The notes under the pieces are model-generated. The model was not told the DNA's origin and made no database searches. It worked only from the letters and a program-made list of their open reading frames with translations. DNA of 64,000 nt from Salminus brasiliensis (Eukaryota; Chordata; Actinopteri; Characiformes; Bryconidae): NCBI RefSeq assembly GCF_030463535.1, contig NC_132898.1, positions 23,948,162 through 24,012,161 of the forward strand, in the 5' to 3' direction. A program made the position numbers and the translations under genes. The stretch's first letter is position 1; each line of letters begins with the position of its first letter. Of this stretch, positions 12,095 to 23,700 are shown piece by piece.

Positions 12095-12269
12095 TTTAGT
12101 GCATTTCTATTGGTTAATTCATCAGGAAATTGTCTGAACAGAACTGCCAGATTCATATCCCAAGTTTTCAGATCTGTATGAACTCTAAACTTACCTTCTG
12201 GGTTGGGGCGGAGGTGACACAGGTTAGTAAGAATGCAAAGACACCTACTACGATGGCAGCTCGACCCAT
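1505..12269 (-). CDS. ITIH heavy-chain gene 1, 3' end outside the window
   Basis: This is a secreted inter-alpha-trypsin inhibitor heavy chain, ITIH3/ITIH4-like; the exact paralogue cannot be fixed from sequence alone. Thirteen exons were placed, all with usable splice sites: 12195-12269, 10394-10557, 10155-10259, 9309-9471, 7727-7837, 7402-7530, 6458-6574, 5703-5871, 4816-4926, 4069-4250, 3811-3990, 2337-2464 and 1505-1725. They join in frame to 1855 nt (618 codons plus 1 nt) with no stop or frameshift. The order is signal peptide, VIT domain, vWA domain, then the post-vWA helical region. Genes 2 and 3 continue with a micro-exon linker and a C-terminal domain. The corresponding part of gene 1 should lie left of position 1. 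Family members circulate in plasma, and several are transferred to hyaluronan by TSG-6. The family call is very sure; the paralogue name is not. Confidence 0.93.
1858..2322 (-). mobile_element. Tc1-like remnant, family B
   Basis: On the reverse strand it begins with ACACCAATTAGCCATAACAT and decodes in part to [20 protein letters not shown], which resembles the N-terminal part of a fish Tc1-like transposase. Stops interrupt it. Relatives are at 16866-17330, 54190-54552 and 58285-58668. Confidence 0.7.
2805..3440 (+). pseudogene. Broken Tc1/mariner transposase
   Basis: Two pieces of a Tc1 transposase lie antisense in the gene 1 intron between exons 11 and 12. The first (2813-3154) reads [20 protein letters not shown] and [10 protein letters not shown], as in the helix-turn-helix part. 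The second (3195-3420) reads [28 protein letters not shown] and [15 protein letters not shown], the DDE core. Frameshifts and deletions separate the pieces, and no intact terminal repeats were found. It is dead. Confidence 0.85.
4069..7530 (-). CDS. Gene 1 exons 6-10: vWA domain
   Basis: Exons are 7402-7530 (129 nt), 6458-6574 (117), 5703-5871 (169), 4816-4926 (111) and 4069-4250 (182). Exon 6 gives [12 protein letters not shown], a CxxC pair (KCDVCGENG) and [11 protein letters not shown]. Exon 7 gives [10 protein letters not shown], then the MIDAS loop [19 protein letters not shown]. Exon 8 gives [20 protein letters not shown]. Exon 9 gives [12 protein letters not shown] and [12 protein letters not shown], and exon 10 gives [20 protein letters not shown]. 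The DxSxS motif, the later Thr (ATNI) and the Asp of LLTDGD are all present, so metal binding should be intact. In the known family this domain mediates ligand and chain contacts. Confidence 0.94.
5619..5669. repeat. (TAA)n-(GAA)n compound microsatellite
   Basis: An ATA/TAA run followed by about six AAG units. It lies only about 35 bp beyond the donor of gene 1 exon 8, so length changes could affect splicing. Confidence 0.9.
7153..7188. repeat. (TA)n microsatellite
   Basis: A TA run in the gene 1 intron between exons 6 and 7. Confidence 0.9.
7727..10557 (-). CDS. Gene 1 exons 2-5: VIT domain
   Basis: The four exons are 10394-10557 (164 nt), 10155-10259 (105), 9309-9471 (163) and 7727-7837 (111). 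They encode the vault/inter-alpha-trypsin (VIT) domain: [19 protein letters not shown], then [59 protein letters not shown] and [18 protein letters not shown]. These match the conserved VIT strands of ITIH proteins, including the YEELLKR and GKYEL motifs. NST in exon 2 is a probable N-glycosylation site. Phases are 0, 2, 2, 0, 0, identical in genes 2 and 3. Exon 3 with its 5' flanking intron is nearly identical to gene 2, whereas exon 2 is closer to gene 3. Confidence 0.94.
8144..8977. mobile_element. Non-autonomous DNA element with GGGCCTGTTTACACC ends
   Basis: Left end agggcctgtttacacctg and inverted right end agagcctgtttccaccgg match at about 14 of 16 positions. No coding capacity. It contains a CA microsatellite and a ctgattggtc plus ggcgggac stretch like the repeat at 61.6 kb. 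Confidence 0.55.
8804..8837. repeat. (CA)n microsatellite
   Basis: About 17 CA steps inside the 8144-8977 DNA element. Confidence 0.92.
9523..10044 (+). mobile_element. MITE family A (TA-flanked inverted ends), full copy
   Basis: The left end, tatgggcaaaagtattggga, and the right end, reading inward tctccaaatgtttgtagaca, form an imperfect inverted repeat. TA flanks suggest a Tc1/mariner-type non-autonomous element of about 520 bp. It is in the gene 1 intron between exons 3 and 4. Confidence 0.75.
12015..12091. repeat. (TA)n microsatellite
   Basis: About 38 uninterrupted TA steps about 100 bp inside intron 1 of gene 1, close to the exon 1 donor. Confidence 0.95.
12195..12269 (-). CDS. Gene 1 exon 1: start codon and signal peptide
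   Basis: The reverse strand reads ATG at 12269-12267, followed by 25 codons: a short MGRAA start, a hydrophobic core [13 protein letters not shown], small residues TSAPT, then a GTAAGT donor. This is a classic secretory signal peptide. The exon is 75 nt and ends in phase 0, exactly like exon 1 of genes 2 and 3, which supports this ATG as the start. Confidence 0.93.
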
Positions 12270-12295
12270 GGTTCAGTAGGCCTTACAAACATGCA

Positions 12296-12341
12296 CATTT
12301 AACCAAACTCTGCACCCTCTCTGCCAGTAGTCATTTATATA
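12296..12341 (-). promoter_or_regulatory. Probable core promoter of gene 1, diverged
   Basis: Reading toward the start codon, TATATAAA (12341-12334) and GGTTAAATG (12304-12296) lie 27-72 bp upstream of the ATG. The second aligns with GTTTAAAAG of genes 2 and 3. The CCAAT box of the sister genes is replaced by TACTGGCAG here. Confidence 0.4.
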
Positions 12342-14384
12342 TCTGTGCAAAGACTCTGCCCTTTTTGTCACTGACCCCTGGTGTGGGCAGTGTGGGGCTG
12401 GAGTCCAGTACAGTTTGTTGATTTCCCTGCTCTAACATACCTACTAAACAGGTGAGTTGAATCGATGGGCTTGAGCAGTAAAAGCTCCAGAATCAGAATT
12501 GCCCACCCCTGCCCTACAGAATCACTGCTACTGAAAGAGTTGAGATGAGCACGCCATACAACAGCAACATAAAGTTCGGTAGAAAGCTTTTATGAAAGGC
12601 ACACTGCATCCTCATACATTTGAGCCTCTTTATAATAAGACTACATTATATTTTAGTGGTTGTTAATTAGCTTATAAACACCCTAAATCATTTGTTATCA
12701 GTTCTAACACACAGTGAAAAAGGGGCAACAGTGACCCACCTTCTTCCATACTATTAAGGTAAGTTGTTCCATACTGTTAAGGTGCTGGTTCCTGGTTCTA
12801 ACTGTAGGTTCTCCATCAGTCAGTGTTCTACCTTTCAGCTTCAGCGGAGGTCTGTTATTAACATGTGACGTGACTCCATTCACATTCTAAGCTCTTACCA
12901 GTATTGTTCACGTTCATTTTCTGCGTTGTTAATGTTCGTATTAGGAGCTCATTAAAAATGCTAATGTTGTGGTGGTTATGAATGTTAATAACTCATTATA
13001 AATGAACAAAGTCTATCTGAGATGATCTGGGATCAAACATAAACAGGAGAAGGTCAGATTATGATTTGTGAGTAAAAGACTGGTCCAGATTAAGGTCCTG
13101 GGGTTAATTAGCAGTAACCTATTGATCTGCTGAGGCTGTAAGGCTTAATCCTAATGCAGAAACGATTTTGAATTATTTGACAACTGTGTGGTTAAACATA
13201 TTTTGTGGCATCCTCCAAGGTTTTATTTCAGGGCCTATAAAACTTATGTTAATTATGACATAATGTAATAATGTAAAAATGTTTAGTAAAGACCTGAAGT
13301 GTGGGCTTACAAACAGGGTCTAAGATTGACTGACTAATAGAGTAGACAAAGAAGAAAAGGCAGCAGGAATATCTGAGCTTTAACAGTAGAGATGAGTATG
13401 GGCTCACTGTTTGGTAAGAGAATCTCATCGTTGCTTTTTTATTTGTGCTATAACTGCTTATTAATACTTTGTATGGTGTTTACATTAGTGTTACAATTCA
13501 GCAATTCACTGGGTTCACAGTCTAACACTCTTACAATACTTAAAACACAGTGTGACAGAAGTAAAATCATGATGTATCCATGCTGTTCCCTGATCTACTA
13601 ATCAAACTGTAACTTGGACGCAGGAGGAGTGTGTGGCACATGACATGAACATGTTAGAGCTTGTTGTTTACATACTTGGATGTTAAAACCATGCAGCTGC
13701 ATCACATACAAATAATAGAGTGATGCCACAGCCATAGTAAGCAGGACTCCTATAGAGCATAACTGTCCTCTCTCTCTGAGTGGGTACAGTGGATCACTTT
13801 AAGCGTGTTGGGCTCTGGTGGTGTTGTGTTAGCAGTAGTTTGAGAAGATGTGGTGGAACTTTATGTGTCTTGGAGGAGGGCCGTGCTAGCCTTCACCCTC
13901 ACAGTGCTGGTAGTAGTAGTTGGGACCAAACAATAGAGTGTGAATTTGCTTAAACCCAGACTCAAGTAAAAGTAATGTCACGTCAGCAAAAGTAGCCAAA
14001 AAGTAGCTTTTCAAGAAACATCTTAGTGGAGCCATCCAAAGTCTCCCAGCACAGGAATTGAAGTTCTTTGTTCATTGTTCTAAGACTCTGTTCTTCTCCT
14101 TTTGGAGTAAATATGGTGTAGATTTAGTGTAAATTAAACACTAAAGCTAAAAAAGTGTGAGAAGTGTGATTACAGTATAGTAAAGCAGTCCAGGAGCTGA
14201 ACCTTCACAACACAATGTAAAGTTAAAGCTTATCAGATTTGTACAGTTGAAGTACATTGAACTGACTAAATGTGAATAATTACAGCTCATGTCTAACAGC
14301 AAGCCCATTGATTATTATAAAAATTGTAATAAGAAATGTGAAAATTTCGATGAAGCCATTAGAGTAGAGTAGAAGCCTCACTGG

Positions 14385-14617
14385 ACTCTATTTATCGCAC
14401 ATTGCACAACTTGCACACTACAGTCATTATTTATTATCCTCTGTCTGTACTGTGTTGTCTGTCCGCACTTGTTTGTTTGTGTTGCACTTGTGTTTTGTAT
14501 GCACTGTCTATGTTGCACCATGGTCCTGGAGGAACGTTGTTTCGTTTCACTGTGTACTCTGTATGTAGTTGAAATGACAATAAACCCACTTGACTTGACT
14601 TGACTTGACTTGACTTA
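14385..14617 (+). mobile_element. LINE 3' end fragment
   Basis: Contains gttgcaccatggtcctggag, then gaacgttgtttcgtttcact and atgacaataaacccacttga, followed by a tandem TTGAC tail. This is a typical 5'-truncated fish non-LTR retrotransposon end, in the gap between genes 1 and 2. Confidence 0.65.
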
Positions 14618-14621
14618 ATTT

Positions 14622-14627
14622 TTTATT
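14622..14627 (-). terminator. Probable poly(A) signal of gene 2
   Basis: AATAAA on the reverse strand lies about 170 bp beyond the stop codon. It is directly next to the tail of a LINE-like fragment on the other strand. Confidence 0.5.
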
Positions 14628-14797
14628 GTTTCTTTAAGCTTTACCACCTTTATCTACAGTCCTCTTAAACTACTACTACTACTAAGATTTCTTACAGTGG
14701 TACCATTTCATTTTCTACCAGAAGTGATTCTTTCTTCCCCAAGATTTGGAAAACAGCACATTTTGAAATTTGCAGGCCACATCTTTAGTCGAGAACT

Positions 14798-17739
14798 CTA
14801 CAGCTGAGACACAGTGAAGTCAGAGAGCTCCCCCTGCAGGGCAAACTGCAACCGAACCAGCCAGCATTCCACACTTGGGGCTGAATGGAGTCTGTAGTCA
14901 GTGGCGGTGCTCCTGCAATTCAGAAAACATGCATTTGAACTGAGAAACAGCAGTTTACTCAAGGCTATGAAGGATTTCAGTTAATTAGAGCACTTACAAG
15001 GAGGCAGACTCTTCCTGATTGTTGATTTTAATACGAGATCCCAGTAGTTTCTCATACTGCACATCAGTTTTTGCTGGAAGAGAAGACACAGATTAGCAAG
15101 TCTTAACATATTACAAACTGTATAACAAAAAGTAAAAATGTTTGTGGACACCCTTCTAATGGATGCATTTGGCTACTTGAAGATGCATCCATTGCTGACA
15201 TTGATGTGCAAATGCAAACACAGTTTGTCTAGTCCTCTGTAGAGAAATATTATCAGGAAATTTGATGGAATATATGTTTTTATGCTAGCGACAAAGATCA
15301 CTGTTTTAGAAGAGTGAATGTCTTACCCAGAATGCCCTGTAGGCTACCATGTTTTGGTTGTTGACGAATAGCAGGCCACAGAAACACATCTCTGTCTTCC
15401 TTATGAAGGAGGAAAACAACCCGCACGCTTCCTATGGTGACGTCCACTTCATTGTTCCTCAGTATTACAGACACACTGCAGGAACACAATCAGTGTTACT
15501 TCACACATCCAGATAGTCACATGGTGTAAAAATGCCAATCAGAAATACACAGATTATTTAACAATCACAATAAACAGCTGTTCCTTACCAGTAGGTAAAG
15601 GTTGCCAAGCAACATAATGGACAAAGATTATTTAATAGGTCAGTACAATAGATTTTAGAACCTTAACCAATAAAACTATTTTATAACTAATTAGAGAGAT
15701 AGTGTGGTCATGTTAACACACACTATATAGACAAAAGTATTGGGACACATGCTTATTCACTGTTCCCTCTGAAATAAAGGCTATTAGTTTAATTTGCTGT
15801 TGGTGTAACTGTCTACTCTCCAGGGAAGAAGGCTTTCTACTAGATTTTGGAGCATCTGCAATTGCTGTGAGAATTTGATTGCATTCAGCGACAAGTGAGG
15901 ATGGTAGTGAGGATATTGGATGATCACCACCCTAATTAATCATCCCCAACTCCCCAACTTATCCGAAAGGTACTATCATTCCAGAGAATTATAGTTCCAC
16001 TGCTTCACAGCTCAATGCTGGTGGGCTTTATTCCCCTCTAGCCCATACCTGGTGTTAGGTGCCAACATGCCAACAGGTCCTGAGAGTCCTACTCTGTTGG
16101 CAGTCCTGCTCTACAGGGACATTTGCATAGCTGTGTTAGCAGTGGCTGCAACTTGAAGTTGCATTCATTAGAAGGGTTGTCCACAAACATTTGGACCAGG
16201 ATCAGGTAGATTAGTCTTTATTTTTTAAGTGGGGGCGTGATACGACCTAAATACCTAAATCGAAATGTTATATCGTAGTACAGAACAAATTACACAGTAT
16301 TACAGTTTTGATATGTAGATGGATAAATTGATTTTATTCAGCATTAGTATAAGATTTATTCAGCCAATTAAATCACTTATTACGCTTTCTTTGTAATGAA
16401 ACCTGCAGCTCTTACCTGTCTGCCTCATGCTTGGTGGGCTCCTGCCCCCAAACAAAATTCACAGCATTCTGACCATCAGAGTAGTTGATCCCGCTGGTGC
16501 TGATGGTCAGGTGATGATTGGTTTTGTAATGAATAGCAATTTGCTTGAAACCTTTCCCTCCGTAAAGCGTCAGCTCACCATTCATTGAGAATTCTGTTAA
16601 GTGAGGAAAACATTACAGGAAGGGGTGTTCCATGGCTGTTGTCATTAGGGCTGTGACTAAAGATTAAAACATATATACTATGCATTGTTATGTATTATTA
16701 AGTCATTTTAATACCACATACATTCTGAGAAATCTGTAATGCTGCATCTAGTGCTCACTAACATTATTACATAGCAGTGCCTAATGCAGAATTTAGCCTA
16801 AATACTACTATGATCTAATACTTTCTATATTATCATAAGAATGTTTTCACAAGCATGTCTATAGGAATTTCAGCCCCCCTTGTGCTGTCACAACTGGTCG
16901 ACCATTGACCATTCAAGGCATGGACCCCACAAGACCTCTGAAGGTGTCCTGTAGTATCTGGCACCAAGACTAATGTTAGCAGCAGAACCTTTAAGTCCTG
17001 TTGTGAGGTGGAACCTCTGTGAGCATCAGTGAGCTTTGGGCATCCTTGACCCTGTGGCTAGTATCACCGGTTGTCCTTCTGTGGAGCACTTTTAGTGGGT
17101 ATTGACCACTGCATACTTGGAACACCCCACAAGACCTGCCTGGTGTTTTCTAGCCATCATAGTTTGGCCCTTGTCAAAGCGGCTGAGATTTTTATACCTG
17201 CCCATTTTCAAGAACTGACTGTTCACTGGCTGCCTTATATATCCACTCCTTGTTGCCAGATGCCATTGTAGATGAAGCTAACCAATGTTTTTCCACTTGT
17301 TTTCTGACTAATGTTATGGCTGATTGATGTATATTTCACAGTGAATCCAGTCAGACAGAATTAGTCTGTTTAGCCTTGAGCATAACCCTTTACTTTGTGT
17401 ACAATTTTACTGGATAATCCTCTTAATACAAACAAGAGTGTGGGTTTCCTCTTTTTCAGTGATAAATATAGAAGAGTATTAATAACTCCAGACTGCCTTA
17501 TACATGAACCTGGCTTTATAATGACTTGCATACACCCTAATTAAACTAATCATCGTCACAATTCACAAGGTGCCTGACCAGGGTACCAAGAGGGAGTGTT
17601 ACTTACAGTGCATCCTATACATTAAATGACTTACGTGAAGAGGGATCCGCCAGAAGTCGGATTTTGGAAGCTAAAGGTATGTCATAGCAGAGTGGCTTAG
17701 GCTGAGAACTAGAAGAGATCAAAAACCTCACAGAATTGG
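14798..17739 (-). CDS. Gene 2 C-terminal exons: ITI heavy-chain C-terminal domain and stop
   Basis: Five exons are placed: 17635-17739 (105 nt), 16416-16593 (178), 15327-15475 (149), 14998-15073 (76) and 14798-14912 (115, TAG at 14800-14798). They read [109 protein letters not shown] and [18 protein letters not shown], ending FTVSQL. This matches the ITIH C-terminal domain, including the final KDY/CWxV/DYxVP-like block in altered form. In classical HC1-3 this propeptide is removed after DPHF during transfer to chondroitin sulfate. That motif was not found, so the domain may be kept. Confidence 0.9.
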
Positions 17740-20700
17740 CTGGGAGAGAAGGATAGGGAGAAAACGGATAGAGAAGGACAGAAAACGGCAATCAATAAAC
17801 AACCACAGCATAGTTCCACCCTTCAGATCAGGGGTTTAAAACACTGAGAACATGATACACAGTTTTTCAGTGTAAAGGGAAGGTTCTCTCCTCCAGTTAT
17901 TAACTTGACCATATCTACACTGACATGCCAAAGGTTATGGGACAGGAACTAGTATCATGTAGGACCCCCTCTAGCCCCGCGATTCCAGACAGAAAGACAG
18001 GCAGCGGTCAATGACGTGTTTAGACAGACCAGTGGACCCAACCTGTACCATATGAATACAGCCCACACCAGTATGTAACCACCATCAGCCTGCACAGTGC
18101 CTTCTTGATAATTTGGGTTCATGGGGTCTGGGCCACACACAAACCAAATATTACTGTCCAAAACAATCAGTATCATGACTTTGACACATGTTGCCTCAAG
18201 TCTCCAGTTAGCAATCTCAACCAGTTAACACCACAACACCAGTAACAGAGGCTCTCTGGTAGGTTTTCTGCTCCCATGTGCCTAAAGAACGCTGCCCTGA
18301 CCTGACCTGCGGGATATGGGTGTGGGGCCTGCTGCAATGAATGTGGATGTGATTTCGCACAGACAATTCTAGCCAGACACCAGCTACTGGTCATGATCAT
18401 TAGGCACCTGTTGGTGAGCGCTGCGCTGTCCACTGTTGGTGGTAATGCTGGTAATGTTAAATGCCATCACAATTTTGGAAATGAAATGTCCCATTTATCT
18501 CGCCCCTACTATCATGCCTTGCCATGAGCACACTGGCCAATTTTCCACCTCACTTGCTAGATAACACCTGACAACAGAGCTGTCCCCTATGATAAACGCC
18601 ACTCCATAGTTCACATACTGTTATCCTGTGACTTTTGGCGTGTCAGTGTAAACATAAATAAGTCCTCTATGACAGCTTTCCAAGAATGAAGTAATACACT
18701 AATCCAGACAGTATGAAAATAGCCATTTACAAGAGTCAGCTGATATTCACCTTCTGATTTAACACAGAAAGGCTCATCACACACTAAGGTGTATTACTCA
18801 GTATCTACAAGGACGTCTGTGCAAACAGGCAGTGCCATTCTTTGGTAACAGAAGTTTAATAACACTATGTTTTAAGGCGTTCAAATTAACTGCATGAACA
18901 CAAAAAGATATTATATATTATATAGAGTCCAATATATTTAGAGGTGTGATTGAAGCACAAATGCACAGTTTAAAAGCTGCTCAGTGTACCTGGAGGGAGA
19001 GGGAGTGAAGTCATTTGAAACTGACTGATCTTAGTAGGTCTCGGGTTCATGGTCACTATAAAATATAAAAAAGTTGTTAATCCTGTGCTGTTCTCCACAT
19101 GGAGAAAAAACAAAGCATTTGTCATGCCACAAATGCTCCACACCAAAAAAATACTGAAACATGTCTTGTAGTACTTTTCATATGAAAGTCGTTAAAAAAA
19201 CAAATGCAACTCTAAATACTTAGTGTGTTTATATAGGTATTAATATATTTGTATAAGTAAAAATATTTATTCCAAGTCATTTTTGAGCATTTCTATTGCC
19301 CGTTCATCGTGGAATGTAGACACAATGTAAAGGACCGCTGCCAGAGTCACAGCGTGATATATGATATATGATGTTTAAATAAAGTTATGCAGTTACTGAA
19401 GAGATACTGGATGTCCAAAGAAGAAAGAAGAATTCACTCCATCACAGTGACTCTTGAAATGGGGAAGTGTAAATTGTAAACAATGAAATTTAGCTTGTAC
19501 ACCTCTACATAAGCTGAATGAATTAATGAATTAATTGATTGAGTTACTAAAACATGTATGAAATACTTACCGAAATCAGCACTTTGAGGCTCAATTTGAA
19601 AGAAATAATCTAAAATAGATATAAAAATATCTGTTTTAATTTCCCTCATTGTAAAAGAAACAATGGATAAGCAGGTGTTCCAATACTGTCCATATGGTGT
19701 ATGTATAAAAAGCAAAGATGTATGATTGACATACCATAATCTTGATGTTCTGCCACTTCTGTAAAATCATAATTTGACCTTGTTTTTGAAGGTTACTACA
19801 GACTGCTTGATTACTGAGCTACTATGAAACCACACTATTATAATCCTAAAAACAGACCAACTACCAAAACACAACAATTACCAAATCACACTAAGAACTA
19901 CCAAACCACAACAACAATTACCAAATCACACTAAGAACTACCAAACCACAACAACAATTACCAAATCACACTAAGAATTACAAAACCACACCAAAACTAC
20001 CAAACCACACCAGTTATCAAAACACATCCAGAACTACTAAACACACACCAGTTACCAAACCACACCAACTACCAAATCACACTGAGAACTACTAAACCAC
20101 GCCAGTGACCAAACCACACCAACAACTACCAAATTACACTAACAACTACCAAACCACACCAACAACTACAAAACCAGACCAACAACTACCAAATCACACT
20201 AACTACCAAATCACACTAAGAACTACCAAACCACACTAACAACTACCAAACCACACTAACAACTACCAAACCACAACAACAATTACCAAACCACACCAAA
20301 ACTACCAAACCACACCAGTTATCAAAACACATGCAGAACTACTTAACACACACCAGTTACCAAACCACACCAACTACCAAATCACACTGAGAACTACTAA
20401 ACCACGCCAGTGACCAAACCACCCCAACAACTACCAAATCACACTAACTACTAAACCACACCAACAACTACCAAGTCACACCAACAACTACCAAGTCACA
20501 CTAAGATCTACAATAACACAACAAAAACTACTAGATCACACACAACAACTAGCGAAAATCACACTAAGAACTTCTAAACTACACCAGAACACGTCCAGAA
20601 CTACTAAACCCCACCAGTTACCAAACCACACCAACTACCAAATTACACCAAGAACTACTAAACTACACCAGTTATCAAACCACACCAACTACCAAATTAC

Positions 20701-23700
20701 ACCAAGAACTACTAAACCACACCAGTTATCAAAACACACCAACTACCAAATTACACTAAGAACTACTAAACCACATCAAAAACTACCAAATCACACCAAC
20801 AATTTTGCAAAAATCAAACTAAGAACTACTAAACCACGCCAGTTACCAAACCACACCCAGAACTACTAAACCACACCAGTTACCAAACCACACCAACAAC
20901 TACCAAAACAAAACGATAAATGCCCAGTCAAGTTCTTGGATAAATACTTGTTACTAACTGCATTACCTTAACACACACTTACACCTCTCTAGTGATTCTG
21001 GATACTTTGTGTTAGTCTTTATTATTATTACCAAAGCTAGGCCACACATAAAGATGGAGACACAAAATTATTTAAATGAAAATCTAAAGCAGTAGTAGAA
21101 CATTTTATTTTTTGAAAAAAATGTTTTGCATAGTGCTGGGCAGTATGACTGTACATACCGTTGAAAATTTACTCTACGGCCAAAAATTAGTTTCTGACAT
21201 GCTACAGTTTACAGCCAAGAGCGCTGAAAGACAATTAGCACTGCTAATTGCTCATTTAAATCATCATGGTCAGCCCAAATGCCTAGCACTAGCGTGTTAC
21301 TAGAGTGAAAATATAACTATAGCTAGCCATGCAGTAAACATGGATTTGATTGCATTCAGCGACAAGATTGTTAGAGAGGTCAAGATGTTAGATAATAATA
21401 ATAATATATATTATTATTAATAATCACCACCGCACTGATTCCAAACTCCCCAGCTTATCCCAACTGTACTGGATGGAGCACCATCCATCATTCCAGAGAA
21501 CACAACTCAATGCTGGGGGTGTTATACCCCACTAGCCCACACCTGGCATTAGGCACTACTTCTCTACAGGGACTAGACAAAGCGTGGCATTGGCTCAAGG
21601 GGTATAAAGCCCCCCGAGCATTGAGCTGTGGAGCAGTGGAACTGTATTATCTGGAATGATGGTTGGTGCTCCATCCAGTATTTTTGGCATGAGTTGGAGA
21701 TGAGGTGGGGTGGTGGTTATCCAACATCCTGACCTCACTAATGTTCTTGTTGCTGAATGCAATCAGATCCTCATAGCAATGCTCCAAAATCTAGTAGAAC
21801 GTATTCCCTGTGGAGACAGTTACTCCAACAAAAGCAGGGGAAACTCTGTTTTAATATCCCTGATTGTAAAAGAAACAATGAATAAGCAGGTGTTCCAATA
21901 CTGTCCATATGGTGTATGTATAAAAAGCAGAGGATGTATGATTGACATACCATAATCTGAAATTCCTGAGATTCCTGGAATAATAAGATCAACATTTGAC
22001 CTTGTTTTTGAAGGTTACTACAGACTGCTTGAGTACCAAGCTACTAAAAACCACATTATTATAATCCTAAAAACAAACCAACTATCTATGAATATCTATG
22101 AATGTCTAAATAGAAGAGCAGTGCACCTCTTTCTCTTTGAAGCCCTGCAGAGAAGAAAAAATAGAGATTCATAAATCAAAAACACTGTGCAAAATTTCTG
22201 TATTTGCCAGTGTAGTTTTTGAAGGTTACACTAGCCTATTTAGGTACAGCAGCTAGTGTAAAACCATACTACAACTGCATACTACTGCAATACTGAAAGT
22301 AAACCAACTATCCTAACTATACTAATTACAGCACAGCGTTGGCAAATCCAGTAGGTGGAAAGCTTCTCTGTAGACAAACCACTACTAAGCCATACCAGCT
22401 GCCAAACCACAACCAGAACAACTAAACCACACCAACTACCAAATCACCCAGAGAACTACAAAACCATGCCAGTTACCAGAACACACCCAGAACTACTAAA
22501 CCACACCAGTTACCAAACCACACCAAATACCAAATCCCATGAAGAACTACCAAACCAAACTACCCTAACTACACCAATTAACCAATTACAGCACCATGTT
22601 TGCAAATCCAGTAGGTGCAAAGCTTCTTTATAGACTAACCACCACTAAACCACACTAAAACCTAACAAATCACACCAAAAACTACCAAACCACACCAGCA
22701 ACTAGCAAACTGCATCAACAACTACCAAATCACATTAAGACCTATTCAACTACACCAGTTACCAAAACACATCAACAACTGATAAACCACACTGAGAACT
22801 TTGAAACCACATCAAAAACTACCAAACCACACCAACAACTACCAAACCACACTAAAAATGATCAAACCACACAATTTACCAAAGGACATGAAAAACTACC
22901 AAACCACACCAACAACTACCAAACTACACTAAGAACTACTAAACCACACCAGTTACCATATCACACCAGCAATCCAGTTCATTATCAGGTTGGTTGTAAA
23001 CATTAGCTATTAGAGTTGTTGTTCTATTATCCAGCTTCCTGAGGTTACAACAAACCAGAAAACTATAAAAGACAGTACATTTACATTCACAATACTTTTG
23101 AAATAAGAGAAAGAGGTACAGACCTGGTCGGACAGGCATTGCTTTGGAGAATAATGATGTACATAAACATTAGAACAGCACATGCATTTTATATTTTAAT
23201 CTCAATTTTACTAAATAGAGCATGAGTGCATCTAATACTAATAAACAACTTTCCTGAAATAATCATGATAACACTTATTGAACCATAAAGCTACAAAACA
23301 CAGTACATTTACATTCACAATACTTTTAAAATAAGAGAAAGAGGTACAGACCTTGTAATCCTGGTAATCCAGTGAAGAAAAAGATGTTTAACTATAGAGC
23401 TTTACTAATTAGCACATGAGTGCATCTAATTCTAATTCACAACCTTCCTAAAATAATCATGATACCACTTATTTACCAAAAAAACTACAAAGGACAGTAC
23501 ATTTACAATCGCTTACACTAGACTGTTCTATATTTGGGTACAGCAGCTAATGTGAAATCGTACTGCTGCAATACTAAAAAATAAACTACCCTAACTACAC
23601 CAATTAACCAATTACAGCACCATGTTTGCAAATCCAGTAGGTGCAAAGCTTCTTTGTAGACTAACCACTACTAAACCACACTAAGACCTAACAAATCACA

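Larger units (their letters stand above)
12270..14797. other. Intergenic gap between genes 1 and 2
   Basis: AT-rich DNA with the gene 1 promoter at one end, a LINE tail (14385-14617) and the gene 2 poly(A) signal at the other. Open frames here are short and show no family resemblance. I see no other gene. Confidence 0.7.

Noticed and set aside
18173..18433. 86-residue reverse open frame
   Set aside because: It lies wholly inside the non-autonomous DNA element 17916-18650 and resembles no transposase I can recognise.
22355..22633. 92-residue forward open frame rich in Thr, Gln and Pro
   Set aside because: It is a translation of the ACCAAACCACACC minisatellite, which rarely contains stop codons in this frame, and it is on the opposite strand to the genes.
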